DNA from: Bradyrhizobium sp. YR681
GTDB taxonomy: Bacteria > Pseudomonadota > Alphaproteobacteria > Rhizobiales > Xanthobacteraceae
Assembly (NCBI RefSeq): GCF_000282615.1
Contig: NZ_AKIY01000019.1
Span: 51,014-115,013 of the forward strand
Direction of reading: 5' to 3'
Length of the DNA: 64,000 bases
In this document: in pieces, positions 40,449 through 50,160 of the stretch
How the letters are laid out: every line of letters starts with the position of its first letter
Numbering within the stretch: the stretch's first letter is position 1
Notes under the pieces: generated by a model
What the model was told of the DNA's origin: nothing
What the model saw: only the letters and a program-made list of their open reading frames with translations
Databases searched by the model: none
Position numbers and translations under genes: made by a program

Positions 40449-41327
40449 ATGTCGTTTGCCTCCATGCCTGCGGTCCGCGCTTTCGCCTCGCTTCTTGTTC
40501 TCCTCGTCGCATCCGGTGTCGCCCGCGCGGAATCAACTGCGACGACCGATTTCCATGCCAAGGTCGTCGCGCTGTACAGCTTCGAGCCGCACAAGCTCCA
40601 ACGCGCCGAGATGCAGGCGAAGTCGAGTCAACTCGACCAATTCTGGACCGCGGCCAAGGCTGATCCATCAAAGACGTTGCCGCTGCTCAGAGACGAGCTG
40701 AAGAACCCGTCAAACTCGGCGTTCTTCTTCTACGACGGAAGCAAGCTCCTTCTCACCCTTTCGGCGGAACGCTCCGACCAGGTCCTGGCGCTCCGCTCGA
40801 TCGCAAAGGCCGACCTCAACGGGATTCAGCTCGGCGATTATCTCCGGACCGTCCAGGCTCTCGGCAGCAAGGGGCTCGACACGCGTGAAGCCGCCTTCCG
40901 CATTCTGGCGTTCCCCGATTTCAAGGCGTTCATCCCGCAGCATGCACTCACGCTGGGCCAGGACTACGCCCTCATCTACATGCTGTTTACGATGGAAGAA
41001 GCGCGGTTCGCGTCCGACCTGGTCACCAGACTGGCGGCTGCATCCAACGTCCAGGCGCAGAAGAGCCTCCTGCTGGCTCTCTGGTACACGGTCACGCCTG
41101 CTGGAGATGCCGCAGTCAAAGCCTTCGCGGACAACCCGGGCAAACCTGAGGAAGCCACGGCCTACGCCAAATCGCTGCTGGAGAGGACCGCAAAACTCGG
41201 TTCTCCCAGCTTGTCATCCGCCCAATCATTGAGGGAGGAACGGCGCAAGGTCATGCAGCGCCCGATCAGCGACGAAGCCCTGATCGAATTCGATCAGTTG
41301 ACCGCGAAACTGATCGCCAAGCGGTAA
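40449..41327 (+). CDS. Secreted alpha-helical hypothetical protein
   Basis: A 292-residue protein with a signal peptide (AVRAFASLLVLLVASGVARA) and a repetitive helical mature part, perhaps HEAT-like (TRLAAASNVQAQKSLLLALWY). No catalytic motif. The start at 40449 (MSFASMPAV) or 40464 (MPAV) cannot be separated. Confidence 0.65.
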   Translation: MSFASMPAVRAFASLLVLLVASGVARAESTATTDFHAKVVALYSFEPHKLQRAEMQAKSSQLDQFWTAAKADPSKTLPLLRDELKNPSNSAFFFYDGSKLLLTLSAERSDQVLALRSIAKADLNGIQLGDYLRTVQALGSKGLDTREAAFRILAFPDFKAFIPQHALTLGQDYALIYMLFTMEEARFASDLVTRLAAASNVQAQKSLLLALWYTVTPAGDAAVKAFADNPGKPEEATAYAKSLLERTAKLGSPSLSSAQSLREERRKVMQRPISDEALIEFDQLTAKLIAKR

Positions 41328-41543
41328 GCGTTCAAGACAAGGGAATGACTGCTGACCAATTGCGTTCGCCGCGCGATGGCATCACCTGAGCATTTTTTCT
41401 TGAGCATTTTTCGGCAACGCAAGCCGGTTCCAGGCAAGAGCTTGCCCCATTGCTCCGGTAGAACGCACTTCGCATCAGACGAGCGCGGGCACGCCATCTG
41501 GCTTCGATGATCCCGCACTCACAACATGCCGAGGAGACAGGCC

Positions 41544-42287
41544 ATGAAGATCGTCGTGATCGGCGGCACCGGACTGATCGGATCGAAGCTGGTGGCGAAG
41601 CTCAAGCAGAAGGGCCACGAGGCCGTACCAGCCTCGCCGAAATCGGGCGTCAATGCCGTGACCGGCGACGGGCTCGCAGCGGCGCTTGCGGGTGCCGATG
41701 TCGTCGTCGATGTCGCCAATGCGCCGTCCTGGGAGCCCGCCGCCGTGCTCGATTTCTTCCAGCGCTCGAGCCGGAATCTCGCCGCGACAGAGGCCGCCGC
41801 GGGTGTGAAGCATCACGTCGCACTGTCGATCGTGGGGACCGAACGGTCGCCCGACAACTCCTATTTTCGCGCCAAGCTCGCCCAGGAGACCATCATCAAA
41901 TCCTCAGACGTCCCCTACTCGATCGTGCGCGCCACCCAGTTCTTCGAATTCCTCGGCGCCATTGCCGAGACGGGTGTGATCGGAGGAAAGATCGTCGTTC
42001 CCTCGGCCCTGTTTCAGCCGATCGCGGCCAGCGACGTCGCCGATCGCCTCGCCGAGGTCGCCATAGGCCCGCCGCTCAACGGCACGATCGATATCGCCGG
42101 CCCAGAGAAGGCGCCCTTCAATGAATTCATCGCACGCCGCCTGAAGGCGTCCGGCGACAGCCGGCCGGTGCTGGGAGACCCGAAGGCGCCGTATTACGGC
42201 GCCCCCATCGGCGACAAATCGTTGAACCCGCTCGGCGAGGCGCGGCTCGGCACAACGCCCCTCGCAACATGGCTGGCGAACCTGTGA
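41544..42287 (+). CDS. NmrA/SDR-like NAD(P)-binding protein
   Basis: A 247-residue atypical SDR: GGTGLIGS nucleotide motif at the N-terminus, then VVVDVANAPSWEP and HHVALSIVG. No YxxxK triad is visible, as in NmrA-like reductases and redox sensors. It is followed 41 bp later by a secreted cupin gene, possibly one transcript. Confidence 0.85.
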   Translation: MKIVVIGGTGLIGSKLVAKLKQKGHEAVPASPKSGVNAVTGDGLAAALAGADVVVDVANAPSWEPAAVLDFFQRSSRNLAATEAAAGVKHHVALSIVGTERSPDNSYFRAKLAQETIIKSSDVPYSIVRATQFFEFLGAIAETGVIGGKIVVPSALFQPIAASDVADRLAEVAIGPPLNGTIDIAGPEKAPFNEFIARRLKASGDSRPVLGDPKAPYYGAPIGDKSLNPLGEARLGTTPLATWLANL

Positions 42288-42328
42288 AGGTTCGCCAATC
42301 CCGCAATCACGGTCATGAAGGAAATCCC

Positions 42329-42745
42329 ATGCGCAGATTGCTGATCGCCGCGGCGGTTTATGCCGCCTCAATCCTGACGGCCCATGCGGCCGAGCCGGCA
42401 GCACCACTCGCAAAAGTGTCGATCGTATTCGACCAGCCGCTGCCGAACGTCCCGGGCAAGAGCATGAAGGGCGTGCTGGTCGAGTATGGCCCCGGCGGCT
42501 CCTCGCCGGCCCACATCCACGCGCCCTCGGCTTTCATCTATGCCACGGTCCTGGAAGGCGCGATCCGCAGCCAGGTCAATGACGGCCCGGCCAAAGTCTT
42601 TCACAAGGGCGAGAACTTCTCCGAAAAGCCCGGCGACCGCCATGCCGTCAGCGCCAATGCCAGCGAGACCGAGCCTGCAAAGCTGCTGGCTGTGTTCGTG
42701 GTGGACACGGCCGACAAGGAACTGACGATGCCGGTCTCGAAATAG
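42329..42745 (+). CDS. Secreted cupin protein
   Basis: A 138-residue protein: signal peptide (AAAVYAASILTAHAAE) and a cupin domain (EYGPGGSSPAHIHAPSAF; ATVLEGAIRSQVND; KPGDRHAVSANAS). Metal-binding His and Glu positions are kept. It is a paralogue of the cupin at 31414-31917. Substrate unknown. Confidence 0.82.
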   Translation: MRRLLIAAAVYAASILTAHAAEPAAPLAKVSIVFDQPLPNVPGKSMKGVLVEYGPGGSSPAHIHAPSAFIYATVLEGAIRSQVNDGPAKVFHKGENFSEKPGDRHAVSANASETEPAKLLAVFVVDTADKELTMPVSK

Positions 42746-42819
42746 GGGCGGATCAAGAGGCGGCGTTGCCTTTCGAGCAACCCATTTCCGCCCTCGCGCC
42801 ATTCCGCTGCGATCCAGTA

Positions 42820-43806
42820 TCAGGCTGTCGCGATGTCGTCCCTCGCAGTGCGCCGTGTTGCAACTCCCAGCGTCTGGGACGGACGCTCCCCGAACATCGC
42901 AAGGTAGTATTGCGAAAATCGACCGAGCTCGTAAAAGCCCTGCTCCATCGCGACGGCCGCTACGGTGGTCGAGCCAGGCGCGCTCTCATGCAGAATGGAA
43001 TGAACGGCACATAGCCGCTTGTGCCGGAGAAAGCTGACCGGGCCGAGGCCGAACACCTCCTGAAAGGCGCGGTGCAAGGTCCGCCGCGATACGCCCAGCG
43101 CCGCGCAGACTTCCGAAACATGCACCGGACGCGTACCGGCTTCGCCGAGATACTCCTCGACCCGTCGGATCAGCCGTCTCGCGGAAGGCAGCCAGCCATT
43201 GTCGTCGGGCGGCAGCGCTGACATGACGTTGGCGGCCATACATTCGACGATCGATCGCTTCCAGAAATCAGCCGTTGATGGCGTCAGCCCATATTTGTTG
43301 TCGCGCAGGTGCGACATGATCCGGACCAGGCGGCGCGAGGCGAACGCCCCCGTCTCGCGGTCTGCCCGGAAATGGCCGCGGCTGCGCCAGGTGACTGGGT
43401 CGCTCAACCGTGCTTCACCGCCGAACAGCATCGCGACCTCGCCGAGGTCGAAGCGCATGGCGGCGTAAGCTGAGCCGCCATGAAAGACCCCGTCATGCTC
43501 GAGCAGTGGCGGAATCACGAGCACGTCGTTGAGCTGCATGTCGAACGACCAATGGGCGACGCGTTGCTCGGCCGCGAGCAGCATTCCGATGATGAGCTTG
43601 TCGTCGCTGGAGGTGCGCTGTGTGCGCATGCCGACGTTGAAGGCGCCGATGCTGAGCGAGAAATCGCCAATGCCGATATGGGACAGCGTGCCGCGCAGCC
43701 GCCCGCGTCCGAGCTGCATGACGTCGACGTGAGAGCCGTGCACCGCCTGGTGAAGGCCCTCGAACCCGTCGAGCTTTCGCGAATCAACCAGAAGGAATTG
43801 CCCCAT
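42820..43806 (-). CDS. AraC-family transcriptional regulator
   Basis: A 328-residue AraC regulator. The C-terminal ~100 residues have two helix-turn-helix units (HVSEVCAALGVSRRTLHRAFQ; VAAVAMEQGFYELGRFSQYY). The N-terminal ~200 residues are a ligand-binding part without a clear family. It is convergent with the cupin gene. The ATG at 43806 is preferred; an in-frame TTG 51 bp upstream is weaker. Confidence 0.85.
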   Translation of the reverse strand: MGQFLLVDSRKLDGFEGLHQAVHGSHVDVMQLGRGRLRGTLSHIGIGDFSLSIGAFNVGMRTQRTSSDDKLIIGMLLAAEQRVAHWSFDMQLNDVLVIPPLLEHDGVFHGGSAYAAMRFDLGEVAMLFGGEARLSDPVTWRSRGHFRADRETGAFASRRLVRIMSHLRDNKYGLTPSTADFWKRSIVECMAANVMSALPPDDNGWLPSARRLIRRVEEYLGEAGTRPVHVSEVCAALGVSRRTLHRAFQEVFGLGPVSFLRHKRLCAVHSILHESAPGSTTVAAVAMEQGFYELGRFSQYYLAMFGERPSQTLGVATRRTARDDIATA

Positions 43807-44311
43807 GCCCGTAAACCTTGTCCGGAAGCGCGACAATTCTGCGGCAGGCAGCAGCAAAATACCACTACAACGCGAGGTGGGTCCCCCAATCCGCCTTCGC
43901 GTTTTGAGACAAACATTATCAAAATCCGCCGGGCAAATTCCGCTACATTGCGCTTTAATTACAGGACTTTACGACATGGGTCGTTAAGTCTCACCTATCG
44001 CTGCTACGTACTGGCACAAACTGCACATCACAGCAGGGCGATCTTCCGATACCGTTTTCAACCTTAGCGAGATCGATCGAGAGCGCTCTGCGGATGGCAG
44101 AGCGCACGCGGCAGGTATTTGCCGCGTGCTCGAAGGTGTGCGCGCATAGGTGGAAGAGATGTTGCAATGCGACATCCTCATCTTCATCCACCAAGCGCCA
44201 AGTAGAGGGGACCAGACGATGCGCCCAACATGCCGGCGAAGTTGCCGCTGTCGACCGCTACTGAATTCCGTACCGTAGCACTGGTGGAATACGTGTATCG
44301 GAGTTTCCACC
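43807..44311. other. Long intergenic control region with stacked hairpins
   Basis: 505 bp without a supported gene, between the AraC gene and the sulfatase operon. It holds an AT-rich stretch (43910-43990) with a short palindrome ACGACATGGGTCGT. Two overlapping hairpins follow: GCGCTCTGC/GCAGAGCGC at 44083-44105 and the perfect 10-bp GCACGCGGCA/TGCCGCGTGC at 44104-44129. The two share bases and could be alternative structures. Confidence 0.5.
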
Positions 44312-45322
44312 ATGCTGCGGGCGGATATTGATCGCTGCGAGTGGTTACCGGATGATGCGAAGACCGGCGAGATGGTCTTCATTCCCGGCGGGACCTTCCG
44401 CATGGGATCCGATCATCATTATCCCGAGGAGGCGCCGAGCCATCGCGTCTCCGTCGACGGCTTCTGGATCGACCGCACGCCGGTCACCAACCGGCAGTTC
44501 AAGCAATTCGTGAATGCGACCGACCATGTCACCGAGGCGCAGGTCGTTCCCGATCCCAAGGACTATCCTGGCGCGCTGAAGGCGATGCTCTACGCGGGAT
44601 CGCTGGTGTTCGCGCCGTTGCCTCGGATCACCGATCCCACCGACTGGAGCCAGTGGTGGTCGTTCATGCGCGGCGCCAATTGGCGGCATCCCTACGGTCC
44701 CGGCAGCAACATCAAGGGTCTGGACGACCATCCCGTCGTCCACGTCTCCCATAGCGACGCACTCGCCTATGCAAGCTGGGCCGGCAAGGACCTGCCGACG
44801 GAAGCCGAATGGGAATTCGCCGCTCGCGGCGGCCTCGATGGCGAAGAGTTCGCCTGGGGCGATGCACTGATGCCGGGCGGCAAGCACATGGCCAACATCT
44901 GGCAGGGCAAATTTCCCGTCCAGAACCTCGGCGAGGATGGGTTCGAGCGTACCTCGCCGGTCATGGCCTTCCCGCCGAATGGCTACGGCCTCTACGACAT
45001 GATCGGCAATGTCTGGGAGTGGACATCGGACTGGTGGTCGGCCAGGCACGCCTCCGAGGTAGCGAAGCCATGCTGCATCCCGTCCAATCCGCGCGGCGGT
45101 CGCGAAGAGGCAAGCTACGACCCTGCCCTGCCCGACATCCGGATTCCCCGCAAGGTGCTGAAAGGTGGCTCGCATCTCTGCGCGCCGAATTATTGCCGCC
45201 GCTATCGCCCCGCCGCGCGGCACGCCGAGCCGGTCGACACCTCAACCAGCCATGTTGGATTCCGCTGTGTGAAGCGAATGTCGCTTACCGAACGAGAACA
45301 AGAGGGACGTGCTGCAACCTAG
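44312..45322 (+). CDS. Formylglycine-generating enzyme (sulfatase activator)
   Basis: A 336-residue FGE-sulfatase family protein. Domain start EMVFIPGGTFRMGSD, then PTEAEWEFAARGG, YGLYDMIGNVWEWTSDWW and the C-terminal LCAPNYCRRYRPAAR. The Cys290/Cys295 pair that oxidises the sulfatase Cys to formylglycine is present, so this is a true FGE and not a degenerate relative. It is directly followed, 10 bp later, by a sulfatase gene with an FGE target motif. Confidence 0.92.
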   Translation: MLRADIDRCEWLPDDAKTGEMVFIPGGTFRMGSDHHYPEEAPSHRVSVDGFWIDRTPVTNRQFKQFVNATDHVTEAQVVPDPKDYPGALKAMLYAGSLVFAPLPRITDPTDWSQWWSFMRGANWRHPYGPGSNIKGLDDHPVVHVSHSDALAYASWAGKDLPTEAEWEFAARGGLDGEEFAWGDALMPGGKHMANIWQGKFPVQNLGEDGFERTSPVMAFPPNGYGLYDMIGNVWEWTSDWWSARHASEVAKPCCIPSNPRGGREEASYDPALPDIRIPRKVLKGGSHLCAPNYCRRYRPAARHAEPVDTSTSHVGFRCVKRMSLTEREQEGRAAT

Positions 45323-45332
45323 GGAGCATCGG

Positions 45333-47024
45333 ATGAGTGGCGAGGTTGAGAAAAAGAATGGCAAAAACAATATGGCGCGGAGGAACGACACGATCGATCG
45401 CAGAAGTCTCCTGTTGGGCACGTCATCCATCGTGGCTGCAGCGACTTTCACCTCCGAAGCGCTGGCTCAGGCGCAGAGGGCTGTGCCCGCACCCAATGCA
45501 AGTTCGACGACCTCGGACCGCAAGCCCAACATCCTGGTCATCTTCGGCGACGACATCGGGCAGACCAACATCAGCGCCTATTCGTTCGGCGTGGTGGGGT
45601 ACAAGACGCCGAACATCGATCGCATCGCCCGCGAAGGCATGATGTTCACGGACTATTATGCCGAGAACAGCTGCACCGCGGGCCGATCGACCTTCATTAC
45701 CGGTCAGGCCTGCTTGCGCACCGGCCTATCCAAGGTCGGTGCACCCGGCGCTCCCGTCGGCCTCCAGAAAGTCGACATCACCATTGCCGAAGCGCTCAAG
45801 CCGCTGGGCTATGCGACAGGACAGTTCGGCAAGAACCACCTCGGCGATCTCGACGAATATCTGCCGACCAATCATGGTTTCGATGAGTTCTTCGGCAATC
45901 TCTATCATCTCAACGCCGAAGAAGAGCCGGAGCAACCGTTCTGGCCGAAGGACGATCAAGCGTTTCTCAAGGCCTATCATCCCCGCGGCGTCATCCGTAG
46001 CGTTGCCGGCGGCAAGATCGAGGACACCGGGCCGCTGAACAGGAAGCGGATGGAGACGATCGACGACGAGACCACGGCCGCCGCGATCGACTTTATGAAA
46101 CGGCAGGTGCAGGCCAACAAGCCCTTCTTCACCTGGATGAACGCGACGCGCATGCACGCCTTCACCCATGTTCGCGCCTCGATGCGCGGGCAGAGCGGCA
46201 TGGTGGGCAACGAATACGCCGATGGCATGCTGGAGCATGACGGAGACGTCGGCAAGCTCCTGACAGCGCTCGACGAGCTCGGCATCGCCGACAACACCAT
46301 TGTCGTCTACACCACCGACAACGGTCCCAATCAATGGTCGTGGCCGGATGCCGCCACGACGCCATTTCGCAGCGAGAAAGACACCAACTGGGAAGGTGCC
46401 TTCCGGGTCCCCGCGATGGTGCGTTGGCCCGGTAAAATCAAGGCAGGCGAAGTCTCAAACCAGATCGTCTCCGGTCTCGATTGGTTCCCGACGCTGCTCG
46501 CCGCCGCCGGCGATACCGATGTCAAGGAACGGCTGCTCAAGGGCTGGCAGCCAGCCGGCAATCCGACCACTTTCAGGAACCATCTCGACGGCTACAACCA
46601 ACTGGACTACCTGACCGGAAAATCGCCCAAGAGCGCACGCTCCGAATTCTACTACTTCAACGACGACGGCGATCTGGTGGCCATGCGCTACGACGATTGG
46701 AAGATCGTCTTTGCCGAGCAACGCCGGCCGGGCGGAATGGTGGTGTGGGCCAATCCCTTCACGACCTTGCGGGTGCCGAAGATATTCAATCTCCGGATGG
46801 ATCCATACGAGCGCGCGGACATCGTCTCCGACCAATATTACGATTTCCTCGCCAGGAACGACTACATGATGGTGAAGGGACAACTGAAGGCTGCTGCATT
46901 TCTGCAAACGTTCGCCGAGTATCCGCCGAGTCAGCGCCCGGCCAGCTTCAACGTCGAGGGCGTTCGCAAGGAGGTCAACAAGGCGATCGACAAGTCCTTC
47001 AGGGATCGCGGCATCGAGAAGTAG
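45333..47024 (+). CDS. Tat-exported sulfatase (arylsulfatase family)
   Basis: A 563-residue type I sulfatase. A twin-arginine signal (DRRSLLLGTSSIVAAA) is followed by PNILVIFGDDIGQTN, whose Asp residues bind calcium, and the target motif NSCTAGRSTF with Cys114. The metal site continues as TTDNGPNQWSWPD. The Tat route allows FGE to act in the cytoplasm before export. The ATG at 45333 has GGGAG six bases upstream. The substrate (aryl, alkyl or polysaccharide sulfate) cannot be told. Confidence 0.92.
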   Translation: MSGEVEKKNGKNNMARRNDTIDRRSLLLGTSSIVAAATFTSEALAQAQRAVPAPNASSTTSDRKPNILVIFGDDIGQTNISAYSFGVVGYKTPNIDRIAREGMMFTDYYAENSCTAGRSTFITGQACLRTGLSKVGAPGAPVGLQKVDITIAEALKPLGYATGQFGKNHLGDLDEYLPTNHGFDEFFGNLYHLNAEEEPEQPFWPKDDQAFLKAYHPRGVIRSVAGGKIEDTGPLNRKRMETIDDETTAAAIDFMKRQVQANKPFFTWMNATRMHAFTHVRASMRGQSGMVGNEYADGMLEHDGDVGKLLTALDELGIADNTIVVYTTDNGPNQWSWPDAATTPFRSEKDTNWEGAFRVPAMVRWPGKIKAGEVSNQIVSGLDWFPTLLAAAGDTDVKERLLKGWQPAGNPTTFRNHLDGYNQLDYLTGKSPKSARSEFYYFNDDGDLVAMRYDDWKIVFAEQRRPGGMVVWANPFTTLRVPKIFNLRMDPYERADIVSDQYYDFLARNDYMMVKGQLKAAAFLQTFAEYPPSQRPASFNVEGVRKEVNKAIDKSFRDRGIEK

Positions 47025-47112
47025 TTTCAACGCCGGCCGGCCGACACCATCGCGGCCGGCGTTCCGCCTTCGCGAGCTGCCGGCACCCTCATCTGGCGAG
47101 CAGAGTTTCGGG

Positions 47113-48156
47113 ATGCGAAAGGACATGTATCGGCTCTTCCACCGTTGTGTACTGACCTTGCTCATTGCGGGATCGCTCTGTAGTGCAATGATCCCAACCG
47201 CCCGTGCTCAGTCCGATCCGTTGCCATCCTGGAACGATGGCGCGGCGAAGAATGCGATCACCGGCTTCGTCGCGGGAGTGAGCAAGGACGGCAGCGCGGA
47301 CTTCGTGCCGCCCGCCGGGCGCATTGCCGTGTTCGACAATGACGGAACGCTATGGTGCGAGCAGCCGATCTATTTCCAGTTCGCTTTCGGCCTGGACAGC
47401 GTCAAGGCGATGGCGGCCACACACCCCGAATGGAAGCGGCAACAGCCATTCAAGGCGTTTCTCGCGGGCGACAAGCAGGCCCTCGCCGCGCAAGGCGAGA
47501 AAGCTCTGCTGACGTTGGTCACCGCCGCCCACAGTGGAATGACCACGGATGCCTATGCGACATCCGTTACTGACTGGCTCGCCCAGGCCCGGCACCCACG
47601 TTTCAATCGTCCCTACAACGAACTCGTCTACCAGCCGATGGTGGAGCTGCTCGCCTACCTGCGCACGAACGGCTTCAAGACTTTCATCGTCTCCGGCGGC
47701 GGCGCCGAGTTCATACGGGTGTGGGCCGACAAGGCTTACGGCATCCCACCCGAGCAGGTCGTCGGCTCGTCCGGCATCACGCAATTCAAGATCGGCGCTG
47801 ATGGCAATCCGGTGCTGATGAAGCTGCCCAAGGTCGAGTTCATCGACGACGGCCCCGGCAAGCCGTCGGGTATCAATCGCTTCATCGGGCGCCGCCCGAT
47901 CCTCGCCTTCGGCAATTCGGATGGCGACCACCAGATGTTGCAATGGACCGCGGCCGGACCCGGCCCGCGCTTTCTCGGCATCGTCCATCACACTGATGCT
48001 GCCCGCGAATACGCCTATGACCGCCAGTCCAAGATCGGAAAGCTCGACAAGGCCTGGGACGAGGCGGTTCAGCGCGGCTGGACCGTCGTGGACATGGCGA
48101 AGGACTGGAAGACGGTATTCGCACTCGAACGTGGGAGCGCCGGAGCTTCGCAATGA
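47113..48156 (+). CDS. Exported HAD-family phosphatase
   Basis: A 347-residue HAD hydrolase with a Sec signal peptide (CVLTLLIAGSLCSAMIPTARA). The nucleophile motif is FDNDGTLW (Asp75/Asp77), motif II reads FIVSGGGAEF and motif IV FGNSDGDHQM. Cytoplasmic HAD phosphatases are common; an exported one is less so. It resembles phosphoserine phosphatase-like relatives. It lies 88 bp after the sulfatase in the same operon. Confidence 0.85.
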   Translation: MRKDMYRLFHRCVLTLLIAGSLCSAMIPTARAQSDPLPSWNDGAAKNAITGFVAGVSKDGSADFVPPAGRIAVFDNDGTLWCEQPIYFQFAFGLDSVKAMAATHPEWKRQQPFKAFLAGDKQALAAQGEKALLTLVTAAHSGMTTDAYATSVTDWLAQARHPRFNRPYNELVYQPMVELLAYLRTNGFKTFIVSGGGAEFIRVWADKAYGIPPEQVVGSSGITQFKIGADGNPVLMKLPKVEFIDDGPGKPSGINRFIGRRPILAFGNSDGDHQMLQWTAAGPGPRFLGIVHHTDAAREYAYDRQSKIGKLDKAWDEAVQRGWTVVDMAKDWKTVFALERGSAGASQ

Positions 48157-48213
48157 CAGGGACATCGCGGCGCGCGGCGTCATCAACGAAACAAGACAAT
48201 GGGAGGAATGAGG

Positions 48214-48723
48214 ATGTCTGAACGCATGAGCGCATTTCGGCTGACGAGCTGCCTGCTGGCGCTGGCAACCACAGTTTCCCTTCCGGGTGGTACGGTATCA
48301 GCGGCGCCGCTTCAACCGACGGCAATCCAGCAAAGCGCGATTGGATCGTCCGATCTCCTCGAGGTGCGCGCGGCCGGTCGGCGTGGCGGTGCGGCCGTGG
48401 GTCCGCGCGGGGGTGCGGTGGTCCATCGTGGCGGTGCTGTGGTCGGCCCGCGTGGCGCCGCCTATCGCGGCGGTACCGCCGTGGTCGGACCGCGCGGCAA
48501 CGTTGCGGTTCGCCGCACCACGGCCGTGACCGGGCGCGGCGCATGGGCGCGGCCCGGCCATTATTACTGGCCGAGAGGGGGCGCGATCGCCGCCGGTGCG
48601 GCGATCGGATTCGTCACGGCCGCCACGGCCGCAGCCTGGGCCGGTGCTGCCCCCGCGCCGGGGATGTGCTGGTACTACACCGACCCGTCCCGCACACAGG
48701 GCTTCTGGGACTACTGTCAGTAG
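48214..48723 (+). CDS. Secreted Gly/Arg-rich repeat protein
   Basis: A 169-residue protein: signal peptide, then about four copies of a GGAVVGPRG-type repeat (residues about 55-100). A hydrophobic Ala-rich helix follows, and then a C-terminus with CWYYTDPSRTQGFWDYC that could form a disulfide. Function unknown. The start is decided by GGAGG upstream of 48214. Confidence 0.75.
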   Translation: MSERMSAFRLTSCLLALATTVSLPGGTVSAAPLQPTAIQQSAIGSSDLLEVRAAGRRGGAAVGPRGGAVVHRGGAVVGPRGAAYRGGTAVVGPRGNVAVRRTTAVTGRGAWARPGHYYWPRGGAIAAGAAIGFVTAATAAAWAGAAPAPGMCWYYTDPSRTQGFWDYCQ

Positions 48724-48735
48724 GGAGCCTGGGCG

Positions 48736-50142
48736 ATGAAAGGCAAGATCATCGCGCTTTGTGCGCTTGGATTGTTGCCGTCGCTGTCCGCCGTGCAGGG
48801 CCAGACGAACGGCCCGGCCAGTGCAATGACGTCGGAGCAGGCGCGTGAAGAGTACGCGTACGCCATCGGCGTCAAGACTGCGATCTGGGGCCGTCCGTTC
48901 GTGGACAACGTCCATACTCTCGCCGCCGCACTGAACGCCGGCGCCGTCGGCCTCAACTACCTGCGTAAATTTCCCGATCTGAAAACGGCCTCCGACAGGT
49001 TCGTCAATACGCCCAACAATGTCTCGATCGACGGTTATGCCTGCGCCGATCTCGCCAGCGAACCCGTCGTGGTTCGCGTTCCTCCCATCACGGAGAACCG
49101 CTGGACCATCGTGCAGATCGGCGACTATTACGATCAGGTCGTCTACAATATCGGCGGCAGCAAGGGAGCCGAGCCCGGTCTCTTCCTGCTGACCGGACCG
49201 GACTATCACGGCCAGGTCCCGGCCGGCATGAAAGAGATCAGAATAAGAACCAAACTTGCGGTGATCGCCAACCGCGTCTTCGTCAATGGCGACACAGATT
49301 TGGCGCCGGCGCGAGAAGTGCAGCAGGGCTTTCTGGCGCTCCCGCTTTCCGTCTTTCAAAAGCAGGGATTGCGATTCGAAACTCCAAAACAATACGATGG
49401 CGCCCGCTTCCAGTTCACTCCGGCCGCGCCCGAGCCGCTTCGGCTATTCGAGACGCTCGGATTCGGCATGAAGAGCTTCCTGTCGCTGAGTGACGATTTC
49501 GGCGACCCGGACGTCGCCGCAGCTCACCGGATTGGTCTCAGCGTCGCAAAGGGCTTTCAGTGGCAGGCTCTCGATGAGCCGACCCGGCGCGGCCTGGCGC
49601 GCGCGGCCGTGACGGCGCAAGCCATTATCGACGACACCTACGCGCATGCTGCCGAAATCGTCAGCGGATGGCGCTATACGATGGGAGGCGGTCGAGCTGG
49701 TTTCGACTACGCGATGCGTGCGGCGTTCTCGGCCAATCTCACGGGCGCCAACGTACCCGAGGAAATCCTTTATCCAAACACGCGCGTCGATGATCAGGGC
49801 TCGCCACTGTCCGGTACGAACAGGTACGTCCTCCGTTTCGACAAGGACAAGTTGCCGCCTGTCTCGGTGTTCTGGAACCTGAACATGTACGACGAAAAGG
49901 AATTCTTTATCGAGAATGAAATCAAGCGCTACAGCATCGGCAGCACGACCGACGGGCTGAAGACGGCCGAAGATGGCTCGATCACGATTTACATCCAGAA
50001 GAACAATCCGGGTGCCGACAAGCAATCGAACTGGCTTCCCGCTCCGGCGAATGACTTCAATCTGACGATGCGACTGTACGGCGCGCAAACGCCGATTCTG
50101 AATGGGAGATATCGGCTCCCCGGCGTCAGGAAAGTCCAATGA
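48736..50142 (+). CDS. DUF1254/DUF1214 secreted protein
   Basis: A 468-residue protein with a signal peptide (IIALCALGLLPSLSAVQG). The N-terminal DUF1254 part (REEYAYAIGVKTAIWGRP...; NRWTIVQIGDYYDQVVYNIG) and the C-terminal DUF1214 part (PPVSVFWNLNMYDEKEFFIEN; NWLPAPANDFNLTMRLYG) are both complete. The biochemical role of the family is not established. It is 12 bp from the preceding gene. Confidence 0.85.
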   Translation: MKGKIIALCALGLLPSLSAVQGQTNGPASAMTSEQAREEYAYAIGVKTAIWGRPFVDNVHTLAAALNAGAVGLNYLRKFPDLKTASDRFVNTPNNVSIDGYACADLASEPVVVRVPPITENRWTIVQIGDYYDQVVYNIGGSKGAEPGLFLLTGPDYHGQVPAGMKEIRIRTKLAVIANRVFVNGDTDLAPAREVQQGFLALPLSVFQKQGLRFETPKQYDGARFQFTPAAPEPLRLFETLGFGMKSFLSLSDDFGDPDVAAAHRIGLSVAKGFQWQALDEPTRRGLARAAVTAQAIIDDTYAHAAEIVSGWRYTMGGGRAGFDYAMRAAFSANLTGANVPEEILYPNTRVDDQGSPLSGTNRYVLRFDKDKLPPVSVFWNLNMYDEKEFFIENEIKRYSIGSTTDGLKTAEDGSITIYIQKNNPGADKQSNWLPAPANDFNLTMRLYGAQTPILNGRYRLPGVRKVQ

Positions 50143-50160
50143 TGCGTGGGAGAAGCTGAG

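Noticed and set aside
41387..41411. Two TGAGCATTTTT repeats upstream of the NmrA-like gene.
   Set aside because: Too short and AT-rich to support a regulatory site without further evidence.
44345..45223. Minus-strand frame of 292 codons opposite the formylglycine-generating enzyme.
   Set aside because: The plus-strand gene has the complete FGE signature and operon context.
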